Assembly (NCBI GenBank): GCA_004794785.1 | Contig: SJOL01007418.1 | Location: forward strand, 363,615-427,614 | From: Opisthorchis felineus | Taxonomy: Eukaryota; Platyhelminthes; Trematoda; Opisthorchiida; Opisthorchiidae | Direction: 5' to 3' | DNA: 64,000 nucleotides | Shown here: in pieces, positions 1-12,300 of the stretch | Position numbering within the stretch: position 1 is the stretch's first letter | Layout: each line of letters starts with the position of its first letter | Program-made: the position numbers and the translations under genes | The notes under the pieces: generated by a model | Databases searched by the model: none | What the model was told of the DNA's origin: nothing | What the model saw: only the letters and a program-made list of their open reading frames with translations

Positions 1-1000
1 GGTCTTCAAAACCCCGGTGTTCAAATAGCCTCTAACGAAAGCCTTGTCGATCTGGAATATGCAGACGACATCGTTCTAGTCTTCGAAAAGAAGGCGCAGG
101 TGTTTTTGGATGAACTGGCCAAAGTCATCCCGTCCTTTGGTATGCGCTTTGCACCCACAAAGTGTAAGGTCATGCTGCTGGACATGCAGTCACTGAACAA
201 GCCACTTACTGTCCAGGGAGAGGTACTCGAAGTTGTGGAGCGTTTTACGTACCTTGGAAGTTGTATTAGTTCTGATTGTAGTGTGACAGATGGGGTCAAT
301 GCACGAATCTGCAAGACTCGGGTCACGTTTGGTAATTTGAGATACCTATGGCGTCAAAGCGGTATATCCCTGAATCTCAGGGGACGTGTGTATCAGGCTA
401 CGGTGCGGGCTGTTTTGTTGTATAGCTGTGAGACTTGGCCTGTTCGAGCAGCAGAACTGAGACCTCTTCAGGTGTTCGACAATCGTCGTCTCAGGACCAG
501 AGCTCGCGTGGGTTGGTGTCGCAGACTCCGCAAAGAGGCAATTAGAAGTTTTAGGTTGTGCAACGGGTACTTCCATTGAAAATGTCTCCAGCACCAGAAA
601 CTATGTTGGTTGCGACATGTGTTGCATTACCGAACCATCGTTTTCCGAAGAGAGTGCTGTTTTTCGTGCCCAAATCAGAGTGGCGGAAGCAGAGAGGTGG
701 CCAACCCTTCAGCTGGCGGAAGGTTGTGAAAGAGATTACGAAGCGTTTGGGTGCTGTCAATGCTACTCAACTTCCAGGATGGTGACCGCGTGATCCCCAT
801 TGCGCCTGGTTGGGGACGCTGCAAGATATGGCTGCTAATCTATGTCAGTGGCGTTCTTGTTGTTATTTTCTATACAGATTGTCTGAATGAGTGTCTGGAG
901 GTGTAGACACCTCGGAATGATTGTAGTAAGCCAGCAATAAGTCCCTTTCTCTGTCCGCCTTTATTCTTTTCTTCTCAATAGTGCTTTCAAATAAATTATG
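1..1000 (+). mobile_element. RTE-like LINE, 3' part (reverse transcriptase tail), decayed
   Basis: Frame 1 is open from the window edge to about 579. It encodes the end of a non-LTR reverse transcriptase: the catalytic YADD box is at 58-69, followed by the RTE-type thumb motifs FTYLGSCIS and LLYSCETWPVR. The protein then continues in frame 3 (about 610-785) with motifs such as RFPKRVLF and WRKQRGGQP, and further decayed coding up to about 880. A short internal deletion or frameshift lies near 550-600. An AATAAA-like sequence near 990 may mark the 3' end. This is a dead fragment whose 5' part lies outside the window. The RTE clade assignment rests on motif recognition; the clade could be a close relative. 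Confidence 0.8.
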
Positions 1001-1059
1001 GTTGTATGGCAGCAAAGCATCAGTGCTGAACACTGATGTGCTGTCCATGATGATGATGA

Positions 1060-1550
1060 CTCCAGATCAACACCGGGAAGTGGGAGAATGTGGGACATAC
1101 AGTCAAGCCTTGGGGGCGATGGCATGTTTGGTTAGTTGGGGAACTGGATAGCTAGGCACTGGAGGCGATAGCTTGATGTACGAGCGCCACATTGCGTGGC
1201 TGCGCCATTTCTGCCAGTGTCATTAACCATTGCTGAGTTGAATCCCGTGGTCCCAATCCAGGGAGGCTGCAGTTGTCGACCAGAGTAACTGACGCGGCAT
1301 CTTTTTAGGAATTCTCCCACGATGGGCGATCTTCATATGTTAATCAGTTTAAGACATGCACTTCGCAAATCGAAAGACCTGCGTCAGAAAGCTCTTTTCA
1401 CCCAATCCTGTGCTGTGTAAGCGACCGAGAGATGGACAGTCTGTGACCTGCGGACGAACTATGAAAACACTAACCTGTAAACTCAGTGGGGTTGGCAACT
1501 TCCGACTTCTTGGATGGGGAATTGAAGACGCCACTCATCAGTAGTCAGTG
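1060..1550 (-). mobile_element. RTE-like LINE 3' end with inverted segment
   Basis: The minus strand of 1064-1310 matches the LINE 3' segment found at about 39245-39475 on the plus strand. The matching stretch includes the C-terminal coding tail and a sequence shared with the stretch ending near the CTCCCACTTCCCGGTG block. The plus strand of 1340-1545 matches the immediately upstream segment of the same LINE (about 39100-39310), with recognisable GGQS and LLGWG-type residues. The two pieces are therefore in opposite orientation, as expected for a 5'-inverted (twin-primed) insertion on the minus strand. Two independent insertions are the alternative. Both pieces contain stops and have no coding capacity. 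Confidence 0.65.
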
Positions 1551-1589
1551 ATGCTTCGGCTTAATCACGCAGTTACTGCCGCTCCTGCA

Positions 1590-1790
1590 TTTAAGCTGCA
1601 GCCTTCAATACGTAGCCGCCCAATCTTCTGTTCCTACAAAAAATTATCGTTTAGTTGTAGCATCTTTTCGATGCATAACCACCATGCCACCAGCAGTAAG
1701 CACGTGGTTGGGGAACTGCCAGGTTGCCCAAACCTGGACAGGGATAATATACGGTGCGAACTAACTGTCATGGATTCCAGTGCTTAGCCA
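1590..1790 (-). mobile_element. Decayed tRNA-derived SINE
   Basis: The segment around 1680-1745 shares the body of the SINE copies at 38513-38697 and 46066-46242: a block beginning ATGCCACCAG and ending in the CTGCCAGGTTGCCCAAACCT stretch. Weak remnants of the tRNA-like head follow at about 1755-1795, in the B-box and A-box order expected for a minus-strand insertion. Divergence is high and the pol III boxes are no longer intact. Confidence 0.5.
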
Positions 1791-1804
1791 TATAAACCAC
1801 GCGG

Positions 1805-1888
1805 TGGGCCAGCGCTGGCCCATTTTTCAGTGACCGAAACCATAGTAGCTGCAGCTACTATGGTTTCGGTTGGTCCCATGGGACCAAC
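1805..1888. repeat. Cluster of three perfect palindromes
   Basis: Three consecutive perfect palindromes occur here. The first is 18 bp at 1805-1822, centred on 1813/1814. The second is 38 bp at 1833-1870, centred on 1851/1852, with left half accgaaaccatagtagctg. The third is 20 bp at 1869-1888, centred on 1878/1879, and overlaps the second by two bases. None has a loop spacer. Each could form a hairpin or cruciform. No flanking open frame explains them. They lie directly after a decayed SINE, so they may belong to a small mobile element, but no terminal structure was recognised. Confidence 0.9.
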
Positions 1889-2129
1889 ATACACTTGCTA
1901 CCCAAGCAATAAAAGACTCGGATATGACGCCGTTATTTAATCAGGATATAACAGGGCGTTCTCTGGACAGTCGTTTAATGTAGGGAAAACCGGAGAACAG
2001 CTGTATAATGGTTGCTTCGTGGTTCCATAAATGGTTACCTGTCGTAAGTGTAAGAGTGAAATGTTTTCGGGGGATGCTTGCATGAACTTCGAAAATGCAC
2101 TCGCCCGCTGTTGCTTTTCTTGGCGCTTT

Positions 2130-2345
2130 ACAGGTCTACGTAAAACGCGTACACCTCGTTTAGCCATTGAGAAGCTCGTGGACCCAGAAATTAAACAAAA
2201 CTGTCGAAACCTGCTTCTCCAACGCCTGCCGGATGACAGACGTCGGACGGAAACGGGCACTGGGAACATATCAGGAGCGCTACTCAATGCCGAAACTTAT
2301 GTCTTCTGCACAACCCAACGAACCTCATCGAAGCAAAAAACAGAA
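2130..2345 (+). mobile_element. RTE-like LINE linker fragment (between endonuclease and RT)
   Basis: A plus-strand open frame (2031-2387) contains RLAIEKLVDPEIKQ and a QRLPDD segment. These resemble the charged linker between the apurinic endonuclease and reverse transcriptase of fluke RTE-like elements. Neither endonuclease nor RT motifs are present here, so this is an isolated piece. Family assignment is from memory of the family pattern and is tentative. Confidence 0.45.
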
Positions 2346-2399
2346 ATTTCGAAACCTTCTGGACACACCGCTGGAACCGGTATGTAGCAGACACTGGGA

Positions 2400-3190
2400 C
2401 ACGCCTGGCTGTTTGGCCCACGTTTTCTATCAGAGCTCGCCTTGACACCGAACCCGACCCGATGTTCTGTCCAACCAGGTGAGAGTTAGGCTTATTGATG
2501 ATTTCACTCCCAAATACGGGTGGTAAGGTGGCTTTAGCACGCGATTCCGTTCAACATCTCCCATTTTTCACTGATTCACGGATTGATACACAGGATCGAG
2601 GCTTTCGCCTAGGTTTCCCAAGTCGCTTTTGTTTTTGAGGTTAAGCGGCTGCCATTCACCTGTGTGGTGTTTTGTACCTTTCTTTTGCTTTCATTATAAC
2701 GTTACGTATTTCATCAATTTCATAAACGATTTTTGTTTGAATACGCAAAACCACAAAAACGCGCATTTGTACAAAATTACATACAATACAGGCGTGGTCG
2801 CATTGTCCGATTTTCTCTTCTCATTTCACTCGCGCTTACAGCGATCGTTCGCGAGCTTCATGTGCTAACTCTGGTATCAAAGCATTTCAGACTGTCTTCG
2901 GAGTTTATTGTATATGAGAGCTTCCCGGAAAGAAGACCCCTGGACATCCACGACCGGATTATTATTTATTCACTGACCTGGGCCAACGACGAACTATTTT
3001 AAAAAGAACAATTCTTAGTGAGTCTGTTCCATTCGACCCTTTTTATTATTGTGTACTCAATTCAGAGTAATTATATTTTTTTCTTTGCCACACACTCCTC
3101 CTAAAGTAGCTTTTTGGGTACCCAGACCACTACACCTGAAAGGCAAAAGCAAAAAATGATGTAACACTGCTATTTAAGTTCTCAGCGCTT
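2400..3190. other. No gene recognised
   Basis: AT-leaning sequence containing only short open frames of no recognisable family. No tRNA boxes, long repeat or splice-bounded exon could be supported. Confidence 0.5.
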
Positions 3191-3194
3191 GGCA

Positions 3195-3910
3195 GTGAGC
3201 TTACCAGCGCGAAGGCTCCCATGAAAAAGTGCCTGAATGTGCGTTGAACCGGGTACTAGATGCAGCGTTTTCAACCGTCGGAGGAAGGTTATTCCACCCA
3301 GCGACTACCCGAAATGAGAAAAAGTTTTGCCTAATGAAAGTGTGCGCTCTGAGCTCGAAAATCTTCTTTCCATGTCCCCGCCGTGTGTTTTCCGGGTCAA
3401 CGGTGAAAGACCTGTTGGCCAAACCTTGTTCAAACAGGACATAAGTGAGAAGTAGGTCGCCTCGGAGGTGACGATAATCCAGGGGTAAAGAGGTCAAGCA
3501 CCACGAGACGCGTTTCATAGTCCACGGATTTAAGGCCGGCAACCATTCTCGTAGCAGCTCGCTGGACACGCTCAATGAGGGTCACGTCCTTCGTGCGTCC
3601 TGAGTAGACAACTTGGTTGGCACATTCAAGAAGCGGCCTGGCGTAGGCCCCATAGGGTATTCGAAAGTAAATGCGAGTATTACTGGAGAAGGTGCGCCGA
3701 ATCATCCACAGAACGGCTAATGCCTTTTGAGACGATTTCTCATGGTGCAGTGAGAAGGACATGTCGGAAGGGCATGTTCTACGGCCGTCAGTTTAACTTG
3801 AGTGCTAATTCCGTCCCGCAGCTTCCCGCCTTTTGATCGATGTAGGGAAATCTGGAAATTAACCCCAACTGCCTCCGGCAGTAGATTACTCCACTTTTGA
3901 GATATGACTT
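3195..3910 (-). mobile_element. CR1/Jockey-like LINE, C-terminal RT tail
   Basis: On the minus strand two overlapping frames together give the end of a non-LTR reverse transcriptase. The first frame (to about 3435) has WMIRRTFS, then an AYARPLLE region and [11 protein letters not shown]. The second frame (3201-3480) has [14 protein letters not shown], then [16 protein letters not shown] and WNNLPP. These are hallmark motifs of the CR1/L2/Jockey thumb and connection region and differ from the RTE elements elsewhere in the window. Frameshifts show the copy is dead. The catalytic box is not included. Confidence 0.8.
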
Positions 3911-3949
3911 CAAGATGAAGCACCAGTTCAACACTAGCCTCAGATAGGC

Positions 3950-5320
3950 CGATCGCAGTAGTCTCTTTGATCAGGGCAAAGTAGAACCAGAGGACACTGT
4001 AGTCGCAAGGCTGATCTCGGAGCCGGAGGTAGGCCGCTTAATGTCGGAGACAGTTTTAACCCACTCAGTGACAGCTGACGTGGTCCGCAAGACCGCTAGC
4101 CAAGTCCTTATGCTGCTGCGGGTCATCGAGTACCGTTTCAGTCTACGGCCACTTTTCCGCTCATAGAAGGAAATAAGAGTTACTCAAACAGATGCGCCGT
4201 CCTATCACGAGGCAACGGATGCCTTTTGTTCTCATAGTGCGTTGAAGTTGCAAAAAGAGCCATAACCAGGAGTACCGAACCGTTTCAAAAATCACCCGTG
4301 AAAAAACGTAAGAAAGGTCCTTGCTCGGAGTTACGCCTACTGTCCTCCAATGGGCTTTCAGACTGTGCAGTTCTTCAAATCATGCTTACAGTTTGGCGAC
4401 AAAGCCAAGTCACCAGTGGATACCTAACTACGCTCGTAGTAAGAAAAGCCTAACCCTGGCCTCGTCTCCACGCCGACCATGCAGGTCAAGTTGTCAGTCG
4501 GTACTTGTCGATGGTACTCAAGGGTTATGGAAGATAACCGGTGAACAGTCGCACAACTAACATTAAAACCCTGAAGCGATTATTCCTTCCTTTAGGATCT
4601 TCAGAGACTATTATGTCCAGTTATGTCCAGTTAACATTGTTGGTGTCCTCAGAGCCTTGTCGGGAGTGCGGCGTAGACCATGTCCGGTTGCCGCCGTTTC
4701 AACCGCAGTCAAACGGCCAGGAGGTTTCGCTGGCACCCTAAAAAGTTTATTTCAGAGGCCTGAAAAAATGCATCCGACATAGATTTTACAAAATTTCCTG
4801 CAGACATGTCGAATAATGGGTAATTTAACTAATCTTGATGGTGTCTCCAAAAGTGGTACTGTTTTGACGGAAGCTACAGACAAAGCCCGAGGCTACTAGG
4901 CCAAAACAAAAGCCACTGGGTCATAGCAAAACGCGGATTGTGGATCAGTTTAGCTAGCACCACTAAGTGACCATTTACTGCTTCAGCGATATCCGGACAG
5001 CGTGGCTTCGCGAATACGGCGGCAGATGCCTTAAGTGGATATGAAGGCACGCACTTCACTGCGTGTTAAAGTGTTGTACGTGATTCAAATTTAACCAGCC
5101 ATATAAGAATTTTACCAAACTAAGCCTACTAAAATACACGCAGAATCCACCTAGCGAACCGAGTGGCTTTAGTCCGGAGAAGAGGCTGTACGCTGCCGGC
5201 ACCTTATCAGCTCCACCGTTGGAAGCCCAGCCCGAGCAAGTACTACGGCAACGACTGGACGGAACCCGTAAGCCAAAGAGGCTAATCGAAGTGAACCCCT
5301 AAAAGCAAAGCTATGTCAAC
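3950..5320 (+). mobile_element. Gypsy-like LTR retrotransposon fragment (RNase H-integrase)
   Basis: Around 3970-4160 the plus strand encodes an EPEDTVVA-like stretch and TADVVRKTASQVLMLLRVIEY. This resembles the tether between RNase H and integrase in Gypsy polyproteins. At about 4659-4760 the integrase core end is clear: CGVDHVRLPPFQPQSNGQ, followed after a frameshift by RFAGTLKSLFQ. A later PSGFSPEK segment near 5160 fits the integrase C-terminal region. Several frameshifts and stops interrupt it. No long terminal repeats were found on either side, so this is an internal, degenerate piece. Confidence 0.7.
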
Positions 5321-5329
5321 AAACCTCAA

Positions 5330-8300
5330 GTGGGAGATGTTAGATGTCGCGTGCGAAAGCCGCCTTACCACCCGTATTTGAGAGTTAAAACGGCCAATAA
5401 GCCTTATTCTCACCTGGTTGGACAGAACGTCGGGTCGGGTTTAGTGTCAGGGCGAGCTCTGATTGATAGAAAGTGTGGGCCAAGCAGTCAGACGTGTCGC
5501 AGTGTCCGCTACATACCGGTTACCAGTGGCGTGTCCAAGAGGTCTCGAAACTTCTAGAATCTTATTCTTGCATACACTTTTAATATGAGATGGCGTGTAT
5601 GGGATTTGTCCCATTTTTGGGCGTCAACTCCTTCTTGTGTATCATGAGTGCTTACTGTACTGTGAAGTGTCACTTGAAAGGATGAAACCACGAACATAGA
5701 TGGGTCAGTACCGTTAGCAGAAAAGGATTTCAAATATATTCGCATGCTCAGTGAATTTGTCTAAATGCCTCAGGAGTATTTCCGTCCTTGGGTGTCCAGG
5801 TGCATACAGGGATGTTTCAATGCCGCCTTGATGTCACAGGTGAGGCAGGTTGGAAAAAGCTCTAGGTCTTATATTCGCCGTGGGATTTTGATTGCACCAA
5901 ACCCAGTGGGGCTGATGCAACCTCTCGCACACGAGTGCCTGTCATCCACACCGCCCAGCTCATCAACAGCTACGAGGTTCGGATGTGGTCCCACTCGTCA
6001 TTGCTAAGGTGAAACGCATTATAGTAGTGCAGCTGACTTGCTTGAGGTATTTTACAATGTTTAAACCCCCATGGGGTGCAGTCAAGTGAAGCTATGACGT
6101 CGACGTGTTTTCTGTCAACAGGCGGACGCTCTGAGACAGTACGTTGTCTCTTGAATTAGAGGCTGAGATTGCGCCGTCCTTACGAGGACAAAAAAGCCTG
6201 AGAGAGAGAAACGGGTGGACCTTCTGTGAATTATTGATTCCTGTAGCTTCCTATAAGTTTTCCTGCATTCACAGGATTTAGCGTCCTAATCCTTCAAAAG
6301 GGAAGAAATTTTGCACTGTATAGCTTTGTTCAGCAAGCATCAACACAGTGCCCAATGACTGGAGGAGTCGGGAAAAACCTTTAAATAAAGGTGGTCAGTT
6401 TGATTGTTTAAAACGACCTGCTTCCTCTTACATTTGATGAGGGTTGAAGATGCCTAGTTTCTAAGTTGTAAACCACGTACTAACGATACTTTGATACCGG
6501 TTGCCGTGGATTCGGCCACCAGAAAATAGGGGGCCGGCAAAATACATCAAACCAGTGGAGGAAGTGGCACCATCGGTCAGCTGCTGGTAGATTAGATTGC
6601 GGGCAGACGCTTTTGGGGTATTTGCGCCCCCTAGATTCCATAAGCTCCAAGTAGGTATCAGTGGCAAACTGAGGAGACAGGCATGTTTTGCACTGCTGGG
6701 CGTGAACTGGGCAGCTTACTGCATGCCCGTGTTCGCCTCCGTGTGTTGGGACACAGAGCCCTCATAGATAATATAATTCAGATGAAACACCTATGACCGC
6801 TAGTCACCGCCGAAGATTTTGACGGTTTACAGAAAAGGAAAGAGCCTTTGGATATAGAAAAACGCCGAACGGTAAGTCAATCTTCGAAATCAAACCACAG
6901 CTTTGGACCGTCGTCCTTACATCCGTAGCAAAAGCCTACTCACTCGTTGGTTGGTCAGAAGACAAGCTGTTGTGTTCTCAAATATGTTTCATTACTGCGA
7001 TGCGAGAACTTCAAAATAACCGGAGAGTGAATCGCCAATGGACCTCCACGTTGTCCGAAAAAAATTGGAGAATGTGGCAGCATTCATGTTTAAGTTTTAA
7101 ACTTAGTTTTATCACGCTGCTTTCAACATTTCAAGTTGACCCCAGTTTCCGCATCCCGAAGGAGAAAAATTTGGATAGCAGTTTGTTCTTGGTTTTCGAC
7201 ATCCCACGGCAAGTGAATGGCACTTCTTATTAATAATCAGCGGTAGCTACCTCCGTTTCCAAATGACCATTTGGTTGCGTGCATCTTGAAGAGGATCTTT
7301 ATCCTCCTCAGATTTGACCACTGACCATAGCCGAATAATTTCTGCGGGCACAGAGCATAAGTCAGCCAAATGCTTCATCGGGCCATTCAAATGCACTTTG
7401 CCAATTCCCTATGCGAAACCAACTGTTGAGGCGCGCCACTGATGAAAAAAATCTTCGAGAAGAATTTCGTCGAGATTAAACACTGACAGCTTTGTCGGCA
7501 ACAATGTAACAAGTGCATGCGCAGACCTGTCCCAGGGCACTGAAAGCTAATGGCTCATACAGTAAGCCTCCTTCTGTAAAGAGCAAAAGTGATGTCAACT
7601 GTCAGCAAACGCTGCTATCCAGTTCCAATTTGTAACGGGCCTATTAATTTAATAAGGTCATTTTCTACGAAAGCCATGTTTCTCCGATGCCTTAAGACGG
7701 TTTCTTAAAATTGGCACTCTGTCATGTTTTTGATCGATCTTCCCGTAACCATACAGGTGGCCAATGAGAGACTAAGCGGCTTATAATCCACACGCTCATA
7801 CACAGATGTTTTTTAATTGTCGACCCAAAGATGGGCGGCAATCCTTGTATTTGAAAGCCGACTTCTCAGTCAGTTTGGTCAGTATCCCTGCATCTGCTGG
7901 TGTGACTTTGTGGTCAGTTAAGATGTTTCTACCTGTAGAAGTATTTTATACGACTCGCTTCTCCAGTCCGAATTTGTAGCAGCTCTTTTACTGGCGTCAG
8001 GTTTCAGAGTACTCGCAGCGGCAAATGCCGATAATTTTTCTTCCAGCCTTTCAGGCCGACATAGTCGTCATGAAACTCATGATATACAATATACCCTATT
8101 GGGTTTCGAGTTTATCCGACAACATTTTTAACCGCCTTCCACAGAGTCCCACCCCAACTGTATTCTCTTGCACACAAGAGGGGAATGATTATGGGCGCAT
8201 TTAGTTTTTTGTCGAGGAGATTCAAATTCTCCGGGACCCCAGAATGAGTGGAATAGTTTGGTCTAAGGCAGGCTCCGCCTCAGCTATGCCGGCGATTTTG

Positions 8301-9300
8301 CCTCGCAAGAACATTCACTAAGTTTCTCAGGCTCACCAAAAGTATCTATTTTCCTTAGTGAGATCAGAGAGGAAAAATGCGGTTTTCGTCCAAGCAACGG
8401 AAAAAAATTTCGGCCAGATACTGTGAACTACTCGCGCCTGAACGGAGAGCTGTCAGCTGAACAGCTTCTCGTGTGCCTGAGGGTGACGGCTATGTTGTGA
8501 GGTTACCGGCGCTGCAGGTGTATTACAATGCAGCTACAACACCAAATTAAGGAATTTTGAAGGTTTGGTCAGTGTGGCTGCCACTAGTGGATGTTACTTC
8601 TGGTACGGGTGTGGGATTGCGGTGTCAAACTTCTTGTGTGAGCGAACAACAAACGCGCGGCTGTTTTCTCAGCCGTAACTGAGGAAAATTTCTTACTATC
8701 CGTACGCCACTAGGCTCACCATGATATCGTTTGCCATAACTTTGCATTCAATATTATTGAAACCAACTTCTGACATCCCAAGTGACCCAGTGAACTATCG
8801 GAAAACGCCTCATAAAGGTACTCGTTCCAGCCGTTTCTTCTAGTTCAGTTTCCCCACCGGTGCGTACATTTCCAGTCCTCCAGTCCCCACTAAAGTATAC
8901 GTGAAATAAAGGTGGTGCCTCAACTAAGCTTTTGGTTTAGTTTTGCTCATTGATCCTTGAATCTGTGCAAAGGATGACGTGCCCTGTAGATTTGTGATTT
9001 CATGCCCGACCTAGGCACCTCTTCGGTAGCAGCTGTCGTCTGGGTCTGGTCCTAATCACGTTTGAATCTCCGCAACGTTGGTCCGGGCTGGTCTCAATCT
9101 GGTGGTCTGTTCGAGCCCGCTGTTATACAGATCAAAAGTCGATGAATTTCATGTGGTTTGTCCGTTCGCTGTGCCATCAGTTTGTTACCGTTATCCTCTG
9201 TGTACTTGACGTGTACTGGGGTGAAGAAGGTCAGAATCCACGAGTATCGCATTTGCTACGGCATTTCGAGCGCAAGATGTGAATCTTGTCTGTGACATCT
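5330..9300. other. No gene recognised
   Basis: Short open frames occur on both strands (for example 5330-5557, 5765-6007, 6461-6667 and 6970-7233), but none has recognisable domain motifs or good splice borders. The start may still include the decayed end of the Gypsy fragment. No tandem repeat or RNA gene was seen. Confidence 0.4.
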
Positions 9301-12300
9301 GTATAAATGCTCGAATAGGGTTTCCATTTTGCTGAAATTACCGCCAAGTCCAGAGTAAAACCAGGGAAGTTCCAACCACCGAACCTACTCCGGGGCCTGT
9401 TGCATGCGCCTGGCTGGCTACAAGTACTTGCTTACTGGTATTTAGCATTCCAGACACGCTTGGGCTCCATGTTAGGAAGGCCCTGCGGAGCGTCCAACAA
9501 GACTGGAGCCCTTTGGATCGTTTTGGTAATATGTGATCTGCATGATGTATGGAGATTGTTTTGCGCAAATACTTCTAGCTGGTGTTAGTTTACACCACCG
9601 GACCAGCCCTGCCTTCCGTGTCGTATGTCTCCATCCGACCAACGGTAATACTAACCACACTCTAAGAGTTAGCAAATATCAAGCATGCTGATTCGAGATG
9701 ACCCGATAAGGCGACGATATGGACTGCAAGCAGCAAGGGTCCATGGATGGCCTTTTGCAATGGACCGTTCGGCATCTTAGTGTCACCTTATTGTTCAAAT
9801 TTCATTGTCCACGGCAGACGAAGTTTTTCATCCAGTCTAAAAGCTCCATACTTACCACAACTTTCGGAGACTTTTCAGTGCATATTGTTTTGACGGATGC
9901 GTTCGTCTAAGACAAATGGCCATGACCCTATAGGTGAGTGTGCCTGGTGCCGTAAAAACAGTGGCACTCTCAGCAATACTCTTCATGCGAACACAGGGCA
10001 GTTCATCACAGATGTAGTGGGGCTGTTCTTAAGTGACCGGCTTCGATACAATCGCACATACGCGTGCCGGATCGTGTAACGGCTACATCTGTGCATGATG
10101 CATTCTTAGGTACGCAAGCCGGTGGACCGAACATTATCGTTCTTTAGTTTCAACACATTCTCCGCCGCCCCGGGTTCGGCCTCTTCTGGCTACACAAAGG
10201 CCCGCGACCTCGTTCCTTGGGGATCAATACAGGACGGCAAGCATCGTTCAGGTCTTTACACCATTTGATTAACTAGTGTTTGGCATGACAAGGACTCCTT
10301 CCGGTTTTTCAAGACGCAGTTTCAGCAGGATAGAGTTGAGAGGACAGACTACTTTTGCCCGAGTGTAAGTGAAAGTAAAATTGAATAGTTAGGATTTCGT
10401 GTAAGAACTTTCGTCCTTAAAGAGAAAAACCGCCCAGCAGTAAACGCAATTGAATGCCACGTCCAAGTAAGGTAATTGCGTCTGGGTTGGCCCAACTTTT
10501 GGCATGAACCCTAGCGGACATAGCCACAGCGCACAACCACGGGCAAAAACGGCGTGCCCAGCATTTTGATCGGTTTTTCTCCAGTCGTGTACAAAAACTG
10601 TTACCTGATACCCAGCCACGGATGCGCAAAAAGCCTGCACCAGTTGGTTTTACTGTGGCCACTTTTATTTCTCGTTGCTGTTATGGCTTTTCTCTCGCGA
10701 TCCTTTAGTAATCAGCAGTCCGCCCCGGTGGCAAACCGTAACTGGGTGTGTGATACATGCCCTGAATGCCTTATGTGCGGCTCAAAAGGTATTTGTTATT
10801 TGCTAAACATTGATTACACACTAATTCGGCGTGTACTGGCCAGGATTTGCCACCACTCGTTATGTTAGGGTGGCACATATGACCGAGCACTGAACGATGA
10901 TTACAGTCTTTGGATGGGGGGACAAAACCTCGCAACAATGAGTTGAGGCGCCCTTACAAGCGCTCTGAGAAAGCGGTAATTTAGCGTCAGCAAAATTGGC
11001 CTGCAAAACCTTGAACCGCACAAGTTAGCAGTCGTTTTGTTTACGATCATTCCCGGATTCACGAATCACATGTCTTCCGGGGTATTATCAAGGCCTTTAC
11101 AGCCACCAAGCTATATATGTGATACACACACCTAATTTCTTCGTTCAACACAACTTTGACGATGAAGTCAAGCCAGGTGCTTGCCAACTGGCTGCCAACT
11201 AACTCCTCAAAGAAGTTCACCGAAAGCGAAGTGCTTCCAATGTGATTCTGTATTCAGGTGTGCACTGGCTGAAAGCACCTTCAGGGGTCCCGGTTTGGGC
11301 CTTTGACAAGTAACACAGCTTCGCTTTTGCCAATGCGACTTGATCTCGCAGTAGAAAGTGCCTTAGTGCCTGCGACACTGACATGCTCAGTCCAGCAGCC
11401 TGTGTCAACCATAGCCGCAAATTTCACTTCGAAGCGGGTATGCCCTGGATACAGCCAACTTTCCAAGTTCCGCGCAAAGTAAATGCCCAAGGCCAAAAGC
11501 CCTACATTCTATGGGTTCCGTGTTAACGTTTCGCTTTCGTTTTTGTACAACTCTCGCGCTTCTAGTTCATTGCACTCATTACGAACCCATTCTTCTTGCT
11601 GTTCCCGCCGAACTATTTTCGTCCCTATTCTCCACTATCCTGACCAAACTAGCAGGGTATATAAAACGCTAAAAACAGCTGCTTCCTGCACTACGCTGGG
11701 TCCTGAACAGAATCTTCTGTCTGATATCCAGCTTCATTAGCACCCTGACGGACTCCAAACACATACCCATCCACTTGCACTAAACATACACTAACTTGCC
11801 ATTTAAAACCCCGTAACGGCGCCATCCCAACATAAGCGCGGCTGGTAACTTCTCGCTTGGCACACGTTCCCCGTTCTCAGGTCCATCTATAGGACCTCCG
11901 AATGCCGACACTTACCTCCTGAAATTTATACACTTCCAGCCAATGCATAACCAAATCTGATTTTTGTGACTTCACATTGGAGTCTGACTGGCAGTTTTGA
12001 TGCCAATGTTTTGCCCCTGACATCAACACCTGTCCCAAAGCAGGTGATGGATTTTGCGCCATTAATTCCAGTTCAAAATACAGTCTAAGCCTCATTGCAG
12101 CTGTCACCCCGGAAGGAAGTCCAAGGACCTTTTAGACCACCGCCGCATGGCTTCGGCAACAGTTACGGCTAGGTTACGTCTGCCTACGGATACTCCTTCA
12201 TCTGCCTTTGTCGTTTAGCTGCCCCTTATTATCTACTCCGCGCTTGTCCTTCCTTATCCATCTAGACTTATGCTGGATGACTAGCCTTCCGGATATCTCC

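Noticed and set aside
100..594. Opposite-strand open frames across the LINE at the window start
   Set aside because: They are antisense shadows of the reverse-transcriptase frame.
11281..11496. VDTGC string suggesting a retroviral-type aspartic protease
   Set aside because: Only three or four residues match, with none of the flanking protease motifs.
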